A stretch of DNA of 64,000 nucleotides from NCBI GenBank assembly GCA_002069885.1, contig MWCD01000011.1, forward strand, positions 1-64,000. Reading direction: 5' to 3'. The translations under genes and the position numbers were made by a program. The notes under the pieces were generated by a model, which did no database searches, had not been told where the DNA came from, and worked only from the letters and a program-made list of their open reading frames with translations. Numbering within the stretch: position 1 is the stretch's first letter; the number at the start of each line of letters is the position of its first letter. This stretch comes from a bacterium ADurb.Bin236. GTDB taxonomy: Bacteria > UBP15 > UBA6099. Shown in pieces: positions 43,471 to 52,436 of this stretch.

Positions 43471-45471
43471 ATGGATCCTCTGTTTGCGCCGATTAAGATT
43501 AACAAACTCGAAGTGAAAAACCGCATCGCGATGATGGCGATGCAGATGAACATGATATCTAACTATGAGGTGACCGACAGGATATGCGAGTTTTACGCGG
43601 AGCGGGCGAGGGGCGGTGTCGGCGCGATATGCGTCGGGTTCGTTTCAATCGACCGGGGCGGCAGCGCGCCGCTTAACATCGGCGGACATGACGATTCCTA
43701 TATTCCCGGCCTGACGAAACTTGCCGACGCCATCAAGAGCAACGGCGCGCGCGCTATGGCCCAGATCAACCACACCGGGCGCCAGACTTACCCGATGATG
43801 ATTCCCAAAGATATGGAGCCGGTGGCCCCGTCGGCTGTTTACTGCAAGATGACTGGCGCGAAACCGCGCGAACTGACAGAAGAGGAAATACTAGACATTA
43901 TCGACAAGTTTGCTAAGACAGCCGTCAGGCTGAAAACCGCCGGCTTCGAGATTATCGAAATTCTCATGGGCACTGGCTATCTGGTTTCCACCTTCCTGTC
44001 CCCGCTGACCAACAAGAGGACGGACAAATGGGGCGGCTCTGAAGAAAACCGGATGCGCTTCGGCCTCGAAGTATTCAAGGCGGTCAGGAACGCGGTCGGA
44101 GCCGATTTCCCGGTCACCGTCAGAATCAATGGAAACGACCTTATGGAAGACGGGCTGGGGAGCGCGCCGCATATCGCGTTCGCAAAAGCCCTTGAAGCCG
44201 CAGGCGCGGACGCCATTTGTGTGAACGTCGGCTGGCACGAGGCGAGGGTCCCACAGATAACTATGGGCGTGCCCCGCGCAAACTACGCCTATCAGGCCCG
44301 CAGAATAAAAGAAAACGTCAAAGTTCCGGTGATTGCCAGCCACAGGATTAACGACCCGCTGGAAGCCTCTGACCTTATAGAGCTTGGATACTGCGACATG
44401 GTGGGGATGGGCAGGCCGCTGATTGCCGATCCGCATCTTCCGAACAAGGCCATGCAGGGCAGGGACGAGGAGATTATTCATTGCGTTGCCTGCGGGCAGG
44501 GCTGCTTCGACCACGTTTTCCTTCTTCAGCCGGTAGAGTGCATGGTGAACCCGGACGCCGGATACGAATATCTAGGCGAAAGAGATTTGGCGGAAAAGAA
44601 GAAGAAGGTGGCGGTGGTGGGAGGCGGGCCGGCGGGCATGTCCGCAGCTTTGACCGCAAAGAGGCGCGGTCACGACGTCACTCTGTTTGAGCGCGCTCCC
44701 GTTCTCGGCGGCCAGCTATATCTGGCATCCGCCCCCGAAGGCAGAAGAGAGTTTGAGGAGATTATCAACGACTTCGATGCCCAGCTTGACATAGAAGATG
44801 TGAACGTCATTACAGACACAGAAGTGACGGCGAAGTATCTTAAGAAGGAGAAGTTCGACGCCGTGATACTCGCGACCGGCGCGGAACCGGCCACGATTCC
44901 CATTCCGGGAGCGGACAGGCCGAACGTTCTTCAGGCTTGGGACTACCTCGGCGGTATTGTCGGTGCAAGCGGCAAAGTGGTTGTGCTCGGCGGAGGCGCG
45001 GTGGGCGTCGAGTCCGCTCTGGTCCTCGCAGAAGAAGGCACAGTTCCGGCTGAAACCATCAAATTCCTGCTCATCCACAACGTGGAAACGCCCGAAGAAC
45101 TGCGCCGGCTGGCTGTCCACGGCACGAACGACGTAACCATCGTTGAGATGCTTCCCCGCGTCGGCAAGGACATCGGCAAATCCACTCGCTGGACCATGAT
45201 GGAGGACCTCTCCCGATACGGCGTGAAAGTCCTCACCAAAGCAAAAGCCGTCGAGATTAACGACGAAGGCATTGTCATCGACGACGCCGGAACGAAGAAA
45301 ACACTGCCCGCCGATTTTGTGATTCTCGCAGTCGGCTCGAAATCCTACAACCCTCTCGAAGAACAGTTGAAGGACAGCGGAATCGAGATAGCTGTAGTCG
45401 GCGACGCAAAGAAGATAGGACTTATCTTCGACGCCATACACGCCGGACACAAAGCGGCTCTCAAGCTTTGA
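43471..45471 (+). CDS. Old-yellow-enzyme-type Fe-S flavoprotein reductase
   Basis: The 666-residue protein has the layout of 2,4-dienoyl-CoA reductase/trimethylamine dehydrogenase-like enzymes. An N-terminal FMN-binding TIM barrel (about 1-330; MDPLFAPIKINKLEVKNRI, MAQINHTGRQ) is followed by a 4Fe-4S motif C-x2-C-x3-C-x11-C in HCVACGQGCFDHVF and then an FAD/NAD(P)-binding half (VAVVGGGPAGMSAALTAKRRG; VVLGGGAVGVESALVLAE). Electrons run NAD(P)H-FAD-FeS-FMN to an unsaturated substrate. Which enoate is reduced is not clear, because no beta-oxidation genes are adjacent. AAGGAG is 8 bases before the ATG. The gene stands alone and converges with the propeller operon. Confidence 0.9.
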   Translation: MDPLFAPIKINKLEVKNRIAMMAMQMNMISNYEVTDRICEFYAERARGGVGAICVGFVSIDRGGSAPLNIGGHDDSYIPGLTKLADAIKSNGARAMAQINHTGRQTYPMMIPKDMEPVAPSAVYCKMTGAKPRELTEEEILDIIDKFAKTAVRLKTAGFEIIEILMGTGYLVSTFLSPLTNKRTDKWGGSEENRMRFGLEVFKAVRNAVGADFPVTVRINGNDLMEDGLGSAPHIAFAKALEAAGADAICVNVGWHEARVPQITMGVPRANYAYQARRIKENVKVPVIASHRINDPLEASDLIELGYCDMVGMGRPLIADPHLPNKAMQGRDEEIIHCVACGQGCFDHVFLLQPVECMVNPDAGYEYLGERDLAEKKKKVAVVGGGPAGMSAALTAKRRGHDVTLFERAPVLGGQLYLASAPEGRREFEEIINDFDAQLDIEDVNVITDTEVTAKYLKKEKFDAVILATGAEPATIPIPGADRPNVLQAWDYLGGIVGASGKVVVLGGGAVGVESALVLAEEGTVPAETIKFLLIHNVETPEELRRLAVHGTNDVTIVEMLPRVGKDIGKSTRWTMMEDLSRYGVKVLTKAKAVEINDEGIVIDDAGTKKTLPADFVILAVGSKSYNPLEEQLKDSGIEIAVVGDAKKIGLIFDAIHAGHKAALKL

Positions 45472-45499
45472 TTGTCGAGCGGATACAGCGGGATTGGTT

Positions 45500-46954
45500 T
45501 CAGGGAATAGAGAACTTCATTATTGTGTTTTGAGATGATGAAGACACAAAGATATGCTGGCTGGACACTGTCAGGCCGTACGAATTTGCCGCGACATTGA
45601 AATAGCCTAAAATATCTCCGGAAGCCGCGTCGAGATAAAGCAGCTTGTTGCTTCCGCTGCATAGAACGAACACATATTCCCAATCCGGGTCAGCCGCCAG
45701 TTCGGTGGGTTTCACGCAATACTGGAAACTCGATTGCGAAGCTACGGCAGTGTTGCTAGACGCGAAACCTTCGGCGTCCGCAAACAAGCGCAGCACGGGC
45801 TGAGACTGGCTCGCCTTGGATGTCGAGCCTCCGCATGTGACGTAAAGGGTAAGGTCCGGTAGAGCCAGAACATCCCACGGGTTCTCGCATGTGTTCGTGA
45901 ACCCCATCTCGGAAGCCGTCTTGCACTGCCCAGACGACCTGTCGCAGTACCCTCTTACGTCGTTTACGCCGAGGCTCGTCATGTTTAAGCATGTTCCGCT
46001 TGAGCATATTCCAGAGTCGCATCCCGAATTGCTCGAGCATGGGCATCCGGTTTTCTTTGAGTTCGATCCCGAGCAGCTCGCCGCGCAGTACGGAAGCATC
46101 GGCGAATAGTCGCAATAGTTGCTGTTGCAGTTGCTGTTCGCCGTGCACGGGCAGTTGTTTCTATTGCCTTTCGTTCCCGCGCATATCCCGGTGGTCTGGC
46201 CGTCATAGATGAATGAGCTGAAAGACTTCGAACGGGGGTCGTCCGGCGCAAACGGATGGATCCTGTTGTTGTTCTTGTCAATCGCGTAGCCTACTCCGAG
46301 GTCGGCGTCCAGCCTCAACCTGTAGGGACTTGCCCCTGTAAAATAGCTGATTCTCGAAATAACCGTTTCCGTTTCGGGGTCTATCGCCGTGATGAAGAAG
46401 TTAGTCCTAGCCGTCACGTAAATAACGTCATAGACGGAGTCGTAAACTATGTCGCTCGGATTAGAAGGCTCCGTTCCGGAAACTTCCAAGCTTATCTCGT
46501 TGGTCACTTTGTTCTGGGCGATGTCGATGACCGTCAGCCACGCGCCGTTCCTTCTAGGCTCTGACGGCAGATATTTGGAAGTTGCGCAGTGCCGGGATTC
46601 GAGTTGGTTGTCATGGGTAACGAATAGTTTCGAAAAATTCGAATTGAAAGCCAGCCTTCGCGGATCGCAAAGAACCGGAATGGATCGGGAAATCTGCATA
46701 GTCGGGATTTCTATCACGTCCACTGTGTTCAGGAGAGTGTTTGCCACATACAGCCGGGTTTCGTCAGCGTTGACGGCCATGCCCCACGGAGACTTGAAGT
46801 CGCCGACTTCGGTGGCAACCTCAATGCCGGGCGCGGAGCCTCTTCCGCACGAGGAAACCGAAAACGCTATTAGAGCCAAAGCAGCGAACATGGCCGCCGC
46901 GCGCGCTCTTGCGGCTAAAAGCTTCAAGAAATGTTTACAGGGATATTCCCGCAT
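45500..46954 (-). CDS. Beta-propeller lipoprotein with cysteine-rich insert, copy 2
   Basis: The 484-residue lipoprotein has a lipobox FSVSSC (cysteine about residue 36) and YncE-like propeller repeats (SPWGMAVNADETRLYVANTL, VDVIEIPTMQISRSI). Between propeller blades lies a cysteine-rich insert with twelve cysteines in two related units, CPCTANSNCNSNYC and CPCSSNSGCDSGIC, resembling Dickkopf-type or knottin disulfide domains. It is a tandem paralogue of the upstream gene (46976-48433) with the same insert. It is probably anchored to the outer membrane as a ligand-binding protein. Third gene of the operon started by the SLH porin, 21 bases after its paralogue. Confidence 0.72.
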   Translation of the reverse strand: MREYPCKHFLKLLAARARAAAMFAALALIAFSVSSCGRGSAPGIEVATEVGDFKSPWGMAVNADETRLYVANTLLNTVDVIEIPTMQISRSIPVLCDPRRLAFNSNFSKLFVTHDNQLESRHCATSKYLPSEPRRNGAWLTVIDIAQNKVTNEISLEVSGTEPSNPSDIVYDSVYDVIYVTARTNFFITAIDPETETVISRISYFTGASPYRLRLDADLGVGYAIDKNNNRIHPFAPDDPRSKSFSSFIYDGQTTGICAGTKGNRNNCPCTANSNCNSNYCDYSPMLPYCAASCSGSNSKKTGCPCSSNSGCDSGICSSGTCLNMTSLGVNDVRGYCDRSSGQCKTASEMGFTNTCENPWDVLALPDLTLYVTCGGSTSKASQSQPVLRLFADAEGFASSNTAVASQSSFQYCVKPTELAADPDWEYVFVLCSGSNKLLYLDAASGDILGYFNVAANSYGLTVSSQHIFVSSSSQNTIMKFSIP

Positions 46955-46975
46955 CTGGCGGCCACCGTCCGGGTT

Positions 46976-48433
46976 TTATCTTATAGGTTGTCTGTGTATT
47001 GCGCCCGAAGCGGCTGATGTCACAAACACGTATTCATCTGAAGCGACCATGTGCGTCGGATTTTCGGGAACAGAGAAAATATCCACGGCATTGCCTGTGT
47101 CCGCGTCGATGACGAGAACTGCGGCGCTAGCCGAGCAGAGTAGAAAAACATATTCTTCCGAGGGGTCTTTCGCAAGTTCCGTCGGTCGAATGCAGGACAT
47201 GAAACTCTGCGTTGTCGCGACCGAAGCCATGTTTGATGCGATTCCGTCGTTGTCCAGAATAATCCTGAGCAGAGGTTGCGAAGCCGAACCACCTGTCGAG
47301 TCTCCATAGCAGGACACGTACATCGTGTTGTCAGACATCAGAAGCATGCCCCTAGGCTCTTTGCATATGGGCGAGGTCATCCCCATCTGCGCTGGGGTCA
47401 GGCACATGCCGTCGCTCGTGTCGCAATAGCCCCTGACGCTTGATAGCCCAATTATCGTCGGTGTCACGCAGACATTGTTATCGCAGATTCCGGAAGAGCA
47501 GTTGCTGTTCTGAGTACAAGGGCAGCCTGACCTGTTGGAGGTTGAGCCGGAGCACGCCGTCGCGCAGACGGGCAGTATGTAGCTCTGGTCGCAATAACCG
47601 CTGTTGCAGTTGCCGTTAGCCGTGCAGGCGCACGAGTTCTTGTTGCCGGACGTCCCGGCGCAATAACCTTGCGTCTGGCCGTTAAATGTGTATTCGGTGT
47701 GGTTGTCTTCTCTGAAGTCCGTAGCGTTGAAAACGTTAATCCTGTTGTTCGACGGCTCCAGCATATATCCTATGCCCCGATCCTCGTCGAAGTTTATCCT
47801 GTAGGCCTTTCTGGTCGAGTAAACTGACATCCCGCCGAGGACTTCGTCATCGTCGGCGTCTACCATCGACACAATGCCCGTTGTCGTGAGGCCGACCACG
47901 TAGAATATGTTGTTCACCGTGTCCAGCGTGATGTTCCTAGGGTTCCTTATTAACGCGTTCGAGGCTTCTATGTTGATCTCGTTTACGACTTGCATCTGAG
48001 CGATGTCGATAACGGAAACGTAAGAGCCGATGCGTCTCACTTGGGACGGGTCATAGGCCGATATCGCGCATGAGTTGGAGTCCAGCATGGTGTCGCTGTC
48101 GTGGGTGACGTAGAGCTTCGTGTAATCCCTGTTGAACGCCAGATATCTTGGCCCGCAGATCACGCGGATGCTTGCGATTGAGTCCATGGTTGCGGCGTTG
48201 AAGACCTCCACGGTGTTGTAGCCGTTATTGGCGACATACAGCCGGGAGCCGTCTTCGTTGAGCGCCATTCCCCACGGAGCCCTTCCCGCGCCTATCATGT
48301 AATCCGTGTTGTCAACCCGCCCTTTGCCCGTTCCGCAGGACGAGCAGGCAAACGCGCACAGCGCGATTAAAATGAATGCCGGAGCGAATCTACGCGCCCT
48401 TGCTCCGGCTTTTGCTGTCTGTTTGATTCTCAT
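46976..48433 (-). CDS. Beta-propeller lipoprotein with cysteine-rich insert, copy 1
   Basis: The 485-residue protein has a lipoprotein-type signal (ALCAFACSSC; lipidated cysteine most likely residue 33) and YncE-like propeller repeats (RAPWGMALNEDGSRLYVANN, NTVEVFNAATMDSIASI). The insert again has twelve cysteines in two units (CACTANGNCNSGYC, CPCTQNSNCSSGIC). Many disulfides imply an oxidising compartment, so cell surface or periplasm. The gene lies 22 bases after the SLH porin stop and 21 bases before its paralogue, indicating one operon. The ligand is unknown. Confidence 0.72.
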   Translation of the reverse strand: MRIKQTAKAGARARRFAPAFILIALCAFACSSCGTGKGRVDNTDYMIGAGRAPWGMALNEDGSRLYVANNGYNTVEVFNAATMDSIASIRVICGPRYLAFNRDYTKLYVTHDSDTMLDSNSCAISAYDPSQVRRIGSYVSVIDIAQMQVVNEINIEASNALIRNPRNITLDTVNNIFYVVGLTTTGIVSMVDADDDEVLGGMSVYSTRKAYRINFDEDRGIGYMLEPSNNRINVFNATDFREDNHTEYTFNGQTQGYCAGTSGNKNSCACTANGNCNSGYCDQSYILPVCATACSGSTSNRSGCPCTQNSNCSSGICDNNVCVTPTIIGLSSVRGYCDTSDGMCLTPAQMGMTSPICKEPRGMLLMSDNTMYVSCYGDSTGGSASQPLLRIILDNDGIASNMASVATTQSFMSCIRPTELAKDPSEEYVFLLCSASAAVLVIDADTGNAVDIFSVPENPTHMVASDEYVFVTSAASGAIHRQPIR

Positions 48434-48455
48434 TTTCTGGTTTGTTGCCCCTCGG

Positions 48456-51359
48456 TCAGAATTGTGTCGATATCTTTAGCATGAGCTTCTGTTCGTCGAC
48501 CACCGGATATTTTGCGTATGTGTATCCGCTCTCGAAACTGCCCGCCGTCGTCGCTTTGTAATATTTGTCCCTTGCCATGTCGGTGTCGTAATTCTTTTCG
48601 TAGTAAAAGAGGACGCTGGTCGAGCCGGTAAGTTTGTAATCCACTTTATGAGTCGTCTTGAAAGATTTTCCTGTCGGGGCGAGGTCGCTTATGATTGTCG
48701 CCACGTCCGGCAGCGACGGGAAATCGACGCTAAGCTTGATGTCCGATATGTCGAAAGACGCTGTATAGTTTGCCCTCTTGGATGTTTTCCATTCGATTTT
48801 GTAGCTCTGAGTCACCATCTTGAAATCCAGTTTTAGGGACACGTCGCCAGTTTCCGGGAACGCGTCGAAGCAGGTGTATTTTCCGTTGCCCATCACCCTG
48901 TCTATCATCGTGCCGTGGTCGTCCAAGATATCCACTATGTTGCCGTCCAAGCATGATTCGGGGAGCGCGGCCTTGATCGCCGTCGAACTGAAATTAAAAA
49001 TTATTTTGTCGGAAAGATAATACTTGAGTCCGTTGTTCCAGACGTTGAGGCTGAGCATCTCGCGCCTAGTGTTCACTTTTGCTATGAAGTTGGAAAGAAC
49101 CGATATGGATGTGCCTTTGGAACTGTTGCTGCTCAAGCCGTAAGCCACAGCGCCGGGGTCGAAATACATGGGCTTGATTTCGTTGCCGGTCACATACATG
49201 GAATTAAACGAGAAGTTCTTGTCCTGTATCTTGTCTATCGCGACTCTGCCCAGATATAGCTCCATGCTCTGTATCGATATCGGCAGGAATGAAAGTCCGC
49301 TGAGGAGGTCGCCTCCTGCCGATTCTTTTTCATCTTTGTCGAAATCGTTTCCTCCGGCGGAGCCGAGGTCCAATCCGGGAACTCCGAAATATTTCGTTAC
49401 GAATTCAGGCCCCAGCCGTGCGTAACCCAGCGGGAACACGCTGACCGGGCCTCTCGAAAAATCAAGAAGCAACAGGAAAGCATCGTCCTGATCGTTCCTC
49501 TCCTTTGAGGGGAACCATTTCGCGTATTTCAAGGTCATATCGTTCGTGTCTACGATTTCCGAGCCTTCGGGCAGGTTGTCCTCATCCATCCATGCCGGAA
49601 GGTATGTTCCGTCCTTCACCACTCCGTATCCCGGTTTGTAATATGTGCTGTGCGCGTACTCTGTCGTTACGGTCACGCCGAATTTCAGGGGATATCTTAC
49701 GAAGACGCTGGTGACGCTGTTTTTTTCCGGAGGCAGACAGAACATGTCTTTGTACACTTCGTCGTTGGCCATTTTGTTTGAAACGGAAGGGTCGGGCCAG
49801 TTGTTCAGATCAATCCATCTGCCCGGTTCGCAACCTGTCAGATAGTTGCCCATCCAGCCGTAGAAGTTCGTGTGCGGGTCGTCAAACATGAATATTTTCT
49901 GGATATTGCCCATCGACGCCGGCTCTCCGAACACGCTTCCCTGCATGTTGAAGCCGTACAAATATCTGTCGTAAATGGTGTCGTCTCCGTGCTTGTGCAA
50001 CGGCGCGTCGCCAAGCAACATGGGATAATGCTGAGCCACTCTTCCGCCGAACATGTTCAGGTTGTAGTCATTCAGCTTGAAGCTTGCGCCTATGCCCTGA
50101 ATCTGCCTCCCGAAAATCGTCAAGGGCGAATACATCACCGAGACGTCTCCGGCGCTCAATGTTTCGAGCCTGAAATTCTTCATTTTGGACGGGTCTTGCG
50201 GCTTGTTTATATATTTCAAAGCGACATTTTTAATTGTCAACGGCGTGTTCGAGCCTTCGATATAGCCGAAGTATCCTTTTCTCCCGCCGAGGCTTGTGTA
50301 GGCTTCCAATTCGGAAGAGAAAGTCATATTTGCGTCCGCGTCAGGTTTGCTGTCCAGTTTCAGCTTCAGCCTGTTGTATAGCTTGGTCAATCCGTAAGTC
50401 GGGGTGCTGACTTTTTCGTAAGTCAATGAATCGCCGTCATAATAAGCGACCTGCGATTCGATATAGTCCTGAAGGATATCCCTTGTTTTGAAATAAACTT
50501 CGTCAGAGCCTGTTATCCTGAACCGCTCGTCTTCGCGCTTGAGGGCATTGATAGAGCGTTCATTCTTTAGGGCCAGTTTTTCAACGTCCTTGATTTTTTT
50601 CTCTAAGTTTTTATTTGTTTCTTTCATTTCCTTCTGGAAATCGTTCACAAGGTTTTCGAGGGTTTCGATATCTTTCTGGGAAAGCTCAATTGTTTTCTTA
50701 ACCTCTTCGAGTTTTTCCTCCCATTGCGGTTCGGGAGGCGCGGGAGGTTCGGCTTTAGGTTCCGGCTCCGGTTCGGGTGAGCTTGCAGGCTCTTCCATAA
50801 TCTTCATCGCGCGGGGGCCTGTGCGGGTAAGGGTCACGTTTCCGCCTTCGGCGCGTATGGTGACGTCTTTATTCGGCGGCGTCACAAGAGAAGGCAGCGG
50901 AGGGGTGACTCTTCTGATTGCGGCTTCCGGCTGAGCGGCGGGCTGGGAAATCTGTCCGACTGAGACTTCGACGGGTTTTTGAACTCTCACGAGCCGGCTG
51001 GAGGTTATCTGTCCCGTTCCGTGCCATTCGAGGTAGGAATCCAGCAGTTTGTTGACCGCCACCGCCATTTCCCTTCTCGTCATCGGCTCTGAACTGTTCA
51101 GCTTGGAAGCGTCGTACCCGTCCAGCATGCCGATAGAGGCGAAGTGGGAAACGGCTCCGTACGACCAGTGGTTTCTGGGTATCAGCGAGTCGGGGCCTTG
51201 TATGTGGTTGTACAGCCTGTCGAGCTGTTCGAAAGTGTCGCCGGACATCTCGACCGGAGGTTTCTCGATGCTGATTGATTCAGCGAGCGCCGGAACCGCC
51301 CGGAGCGCGCAGAAAAGCGTCGCCACTATTGCGCATGATATGTTGAATGATTTTTTCAT
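48456..51359 (-). CDS. SLH-domain outer-membrane porin (OmpM-like), large
   Basis: The 967-residue protein has a signal peptide (ending ALA-E), one SLH domain (about 60-107; HWSYGAVSHFASIGMLDGYD), a Pro/Glu-rich linker and a coiled coil (about 215-285). A beta-barrel of about 680 residues follows, ending in the aromatic KISTQF, as expected for BAM-dependent insertion. In OmpM-type proteins the SLH domain binds peptidoglycan-linked polymers and the barrel forms a pore, so the protein tethers the outer membrane to the wall. First gene of an operon with two cysteine-rich propeller lipoproteins, 22 bases away. Confidence 0.85.
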   Translation of the reverse strand: MKKSFNISCAIVATLFCALRAVPALAESISIEKPPVEMSGDTFEQLDRLYNHIQGPDSLIPRNHWSYGAVSHFASIGMLDGYDASKLNSSEPMTRREMAVAVNKLLDSYLEWHGTGQITSSRLVRVQKPVEVSVGQISQPAAQPEAAIRRVTPPLPSLVTPPNKDVTIRAEGGNVTLTRTGPRAMKIMEEPASSPEPEPEPKAEPPAPPEPQWEEKLEEVKKTIELSQKDIETLENLVNDFQKEMKETNKNLEKKIKDVEKLALKNERSINALKREDERFRITGSDEVYFKTRDILQDYIESQVAYYDGDSLTYEKVSTPTYGLTKLYNRLKLKLDSKPDADANMTFSSELEAYTSLGGRKGYFGYIEGSNTPLTIKNVALKYINKPQDPSKMKNFRLETLSAGDVSVMYSPLTIFGRQIQGIGASFKLNDYNLNMFGGRVAQHYPMLLGDAPLHKHGDDTIYDRYLYGFNMQGSVFGEPASMGNIQKIFMFDDPHTNFYGWMGNYLTGCEPGRWIDLNNWPDPSVSNKMANDEVYKDMFCLPPEKNSVTSVFVRYPLKFGVTVTTEYAHSTYYKPGYGVVKDGTYLPAWMDEDNLPEGSEIVDTNDMTLKYAKWFPSKERNDQDDAFLLLLDFSRGPVSVFPLGYARLGPEFVTKYFGVPGLDLGSAGGNDFDKDEKESAGGDLLSGLSFLPISIQSMELYLGRVAIDKIQDKNFSFNSMYVTGNEIKPMYFDPGAVAYGLSSNSSKGTSISVLSNFIAKVNTRREMLSLNVWNNGLKYYLSDKIIFNFSSTAIKAALPESCLDGNIVDILDDHGTMIDRVMGNGKYTCFDAFPETGDVSLKLDFKMVTQSYKIEWKTSKRANYTASFDISDIKLSVDFPSLPDVATIISDLAPTGKSFKTTHKVDYKLTGSTSVLFYYEKNYDTDMARDKYYKATTAGSFESGYTYAKYPVVDEQKLMLKISTQF

Positions 51360-51432
51360 ACTATGTGTCAGATTCTTTCTCTATATAAGAAATTGCTTTT
51401 CAATAAAAAAAACAGCCCCAAAGGTCATGGGG

Positions 51433-51461
51433 ATTTTATCAAATGCCGTATATAAATTCAA
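51433..51461 (-). promoter_or_regulatory. Extended -10 promoter of the SLH porin operon
   Basis: On the minus strand TTGAAT (51456-51461), a 17-bp spacer and TGA-TAAAAT (-10 at 51433-51438). The leader is about 65 bases. It is back to back with the rplU promoter. Confidence 0.65.
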
Positions 51462-51494
51462 TGCAAAAGGTTTGAAAAAAAATATGTTTTTTTA

Positions 51495-51523
51495 TTGTAA
51501 ACGAAAAATTTGTCTGCTAGAAT
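51495..51523 (+). promoter_or_regulatory. Extended -10 promoter of rplU-rpmA
   Basis: TTGTAA (51495-51500), a 17-bp spacer and TGC-TAGAAT (-10 at 51518-51523), about 55 bases before the rplU ATG. Confidence 0.7.
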
Positions 51524-51577
51524 GATTCGGCTTGCCTGAAGGAAGGCGGGCTGTTACACTATTTGCGGGGTGAAGGC

Positions 51578-51892
51578 ATGTCAGCGATAATAAAGATAGG
51601 CGGAAAGCAGTTTACGGTCAAGGAAGGCGACGTCATCCGTGTGGAAAAGATGGACGGAGAGCTTGGCCAGACGGTGAAGATAGACTCTGTGATGGCGCTG
51701 ATCGGCGGAGAGGAACCGAAGTTCGGCTCTCCTTTCGTGCAGGGGGCAAGCGTCGAAGCCAGAGTGAAGCGGCAGGGCCGCGCGAAGAAAATCTTCGTCT
51801 TCAGGTACAAACCCAAAAAACGCATCAGGACGAAGACGGGTCACAGGCAGCATTACACGGAGCTTGAGATAGACAAAATCATCACGGCATAA
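51578..51892 (+). CDS. rplU: Ribosomal protein bL21
   Basis: The 104-residue protein matches bL21 throughout: [18 protein letters not shown] at the N-terminus and [20 protein letters not shown] at the C-terminus, the signature 23S-binding block. It is part of the 50S subunit. ATG 51578 is chosen over the in-frame TTG at 51563 because GTGAAGG lies just upstream and bL21 normally starts directly with its first beta strand. rpmA follows 47 bases downstream, the usual pairing. Confidence 0.97.
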   Translation: MSAIIKIGGKQFTVKEGDVIRVEKMDGELGQTVKIDSVMALIGGEEPKFGSPFVQGASVEARVKRQGRAKKIFVFRYKPKKRIRTKTGHRQHYTELEIDKIITA

Positions 51893-51939
51893 ACGACAAT
51901 AACGCCCGGAGCGGTTCATCCGGGCGCGGAGGCATAGAG

Positions 51940-52194
51940 ATGGCGCATAAAAAAGGACAGGGAAGCTCGACAAACGGACGCGACAGCCAGCCGAAGATGC
52001 GCGGCGTCAAAAAGTTCGGCGGAGAAGTGGTGAAGCCGGGCAATATCATCATCCGCCAGTGCGGCACGAAAATCATGCCGGGCAGCAACGTCGGCATGGG
52101 CAAAGACTACACCATATATTCTCTCATAGACGGCAGGGTGGAGTTCGAGCGCGTGGGCAAGAACAGAAAGAAAGTCAGCGTGACCGCCGGTTGA
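51940..52194 (+). CDS. rpmA: Ribosomal protein bL27
   Basis: The 84-residue protein is bL27, whose N-terminal [16 protein letters not shown] reaches the peptidyl-transferase centre. The N-terminus starts MAHKKG directly, without the cleavable extension found in Firmicutes. It follows rplU and is ended by a strong terminator 44 bases later. In many bacteria obgE comes next; here it does not. Confidence 0.97.
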   Translation: MAHKKGQGSSTNGRDSQPKMRGVKKFGGEVVKPGNIIIRQCGTKIMPGSNVGMGKDYTIYSLIDGRVEFERVGKNRKKVSVTAG

Positions 52195-52238
52195 GAGGCC
52201 GACTCGCGAACGCCGCGAGCAGCGACTTTGAATAAAAC

Positions 52239-52267
52239 AAGCGCGATCCCCAAGGTCGCGCTTTTTT
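52239..52267 (+). terminator. Rho-independent terminator after rpmA
   Basis: AAGCGCGA-tccccaagg-TCGCGCTT is a perfect 8-bp stem followed by six T. It closes the rplU-rpmA operon. Confidence 0.9.
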
Positions 52268-52401
52268 CATGCCATGACCGCAAGGGGGCGATTGATTCAG
52301 AGGTATTCCCCAATCCTCGAAGACAAATCGGTTTTTTTTAAGGCTTACTCTAGTCAGCGACTTTTTTATCGAACGGAACGCTATCCGTGTTTCGGGAACG
52401 A

Positions 52402-52430
52402 TTGAAAAATTCCCCGCATAAACTAATAAT
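52402..52430 (+). promoter_or_regulatory. Promoter giving a probable leaderless moaA mRNA
   Basis: TTGAAA (52402-52407), a 17-bp spacer and AATAAT (52425-52430). Six bases remain before the ATG at 52437, so transcription should start at the A of the start codon. No Shine-Dalgarno sequence is present. Confidence 0.55.
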
Positions 52431-52436
52431 TAGAAA

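Noticed and set aside
46449-47309. 286-codon plus-strand ORF
   Set aside because: It lies antisense across the two propeller lipoproteins, lacks a credible start and shows no known motifs.
52268-52436. Molybdenum-cofactor riboswitch before moaA
   Set aside because: The promoter found directly before the ATG leaves no leader to hold an aptamer, and no consensus blocks were seen.
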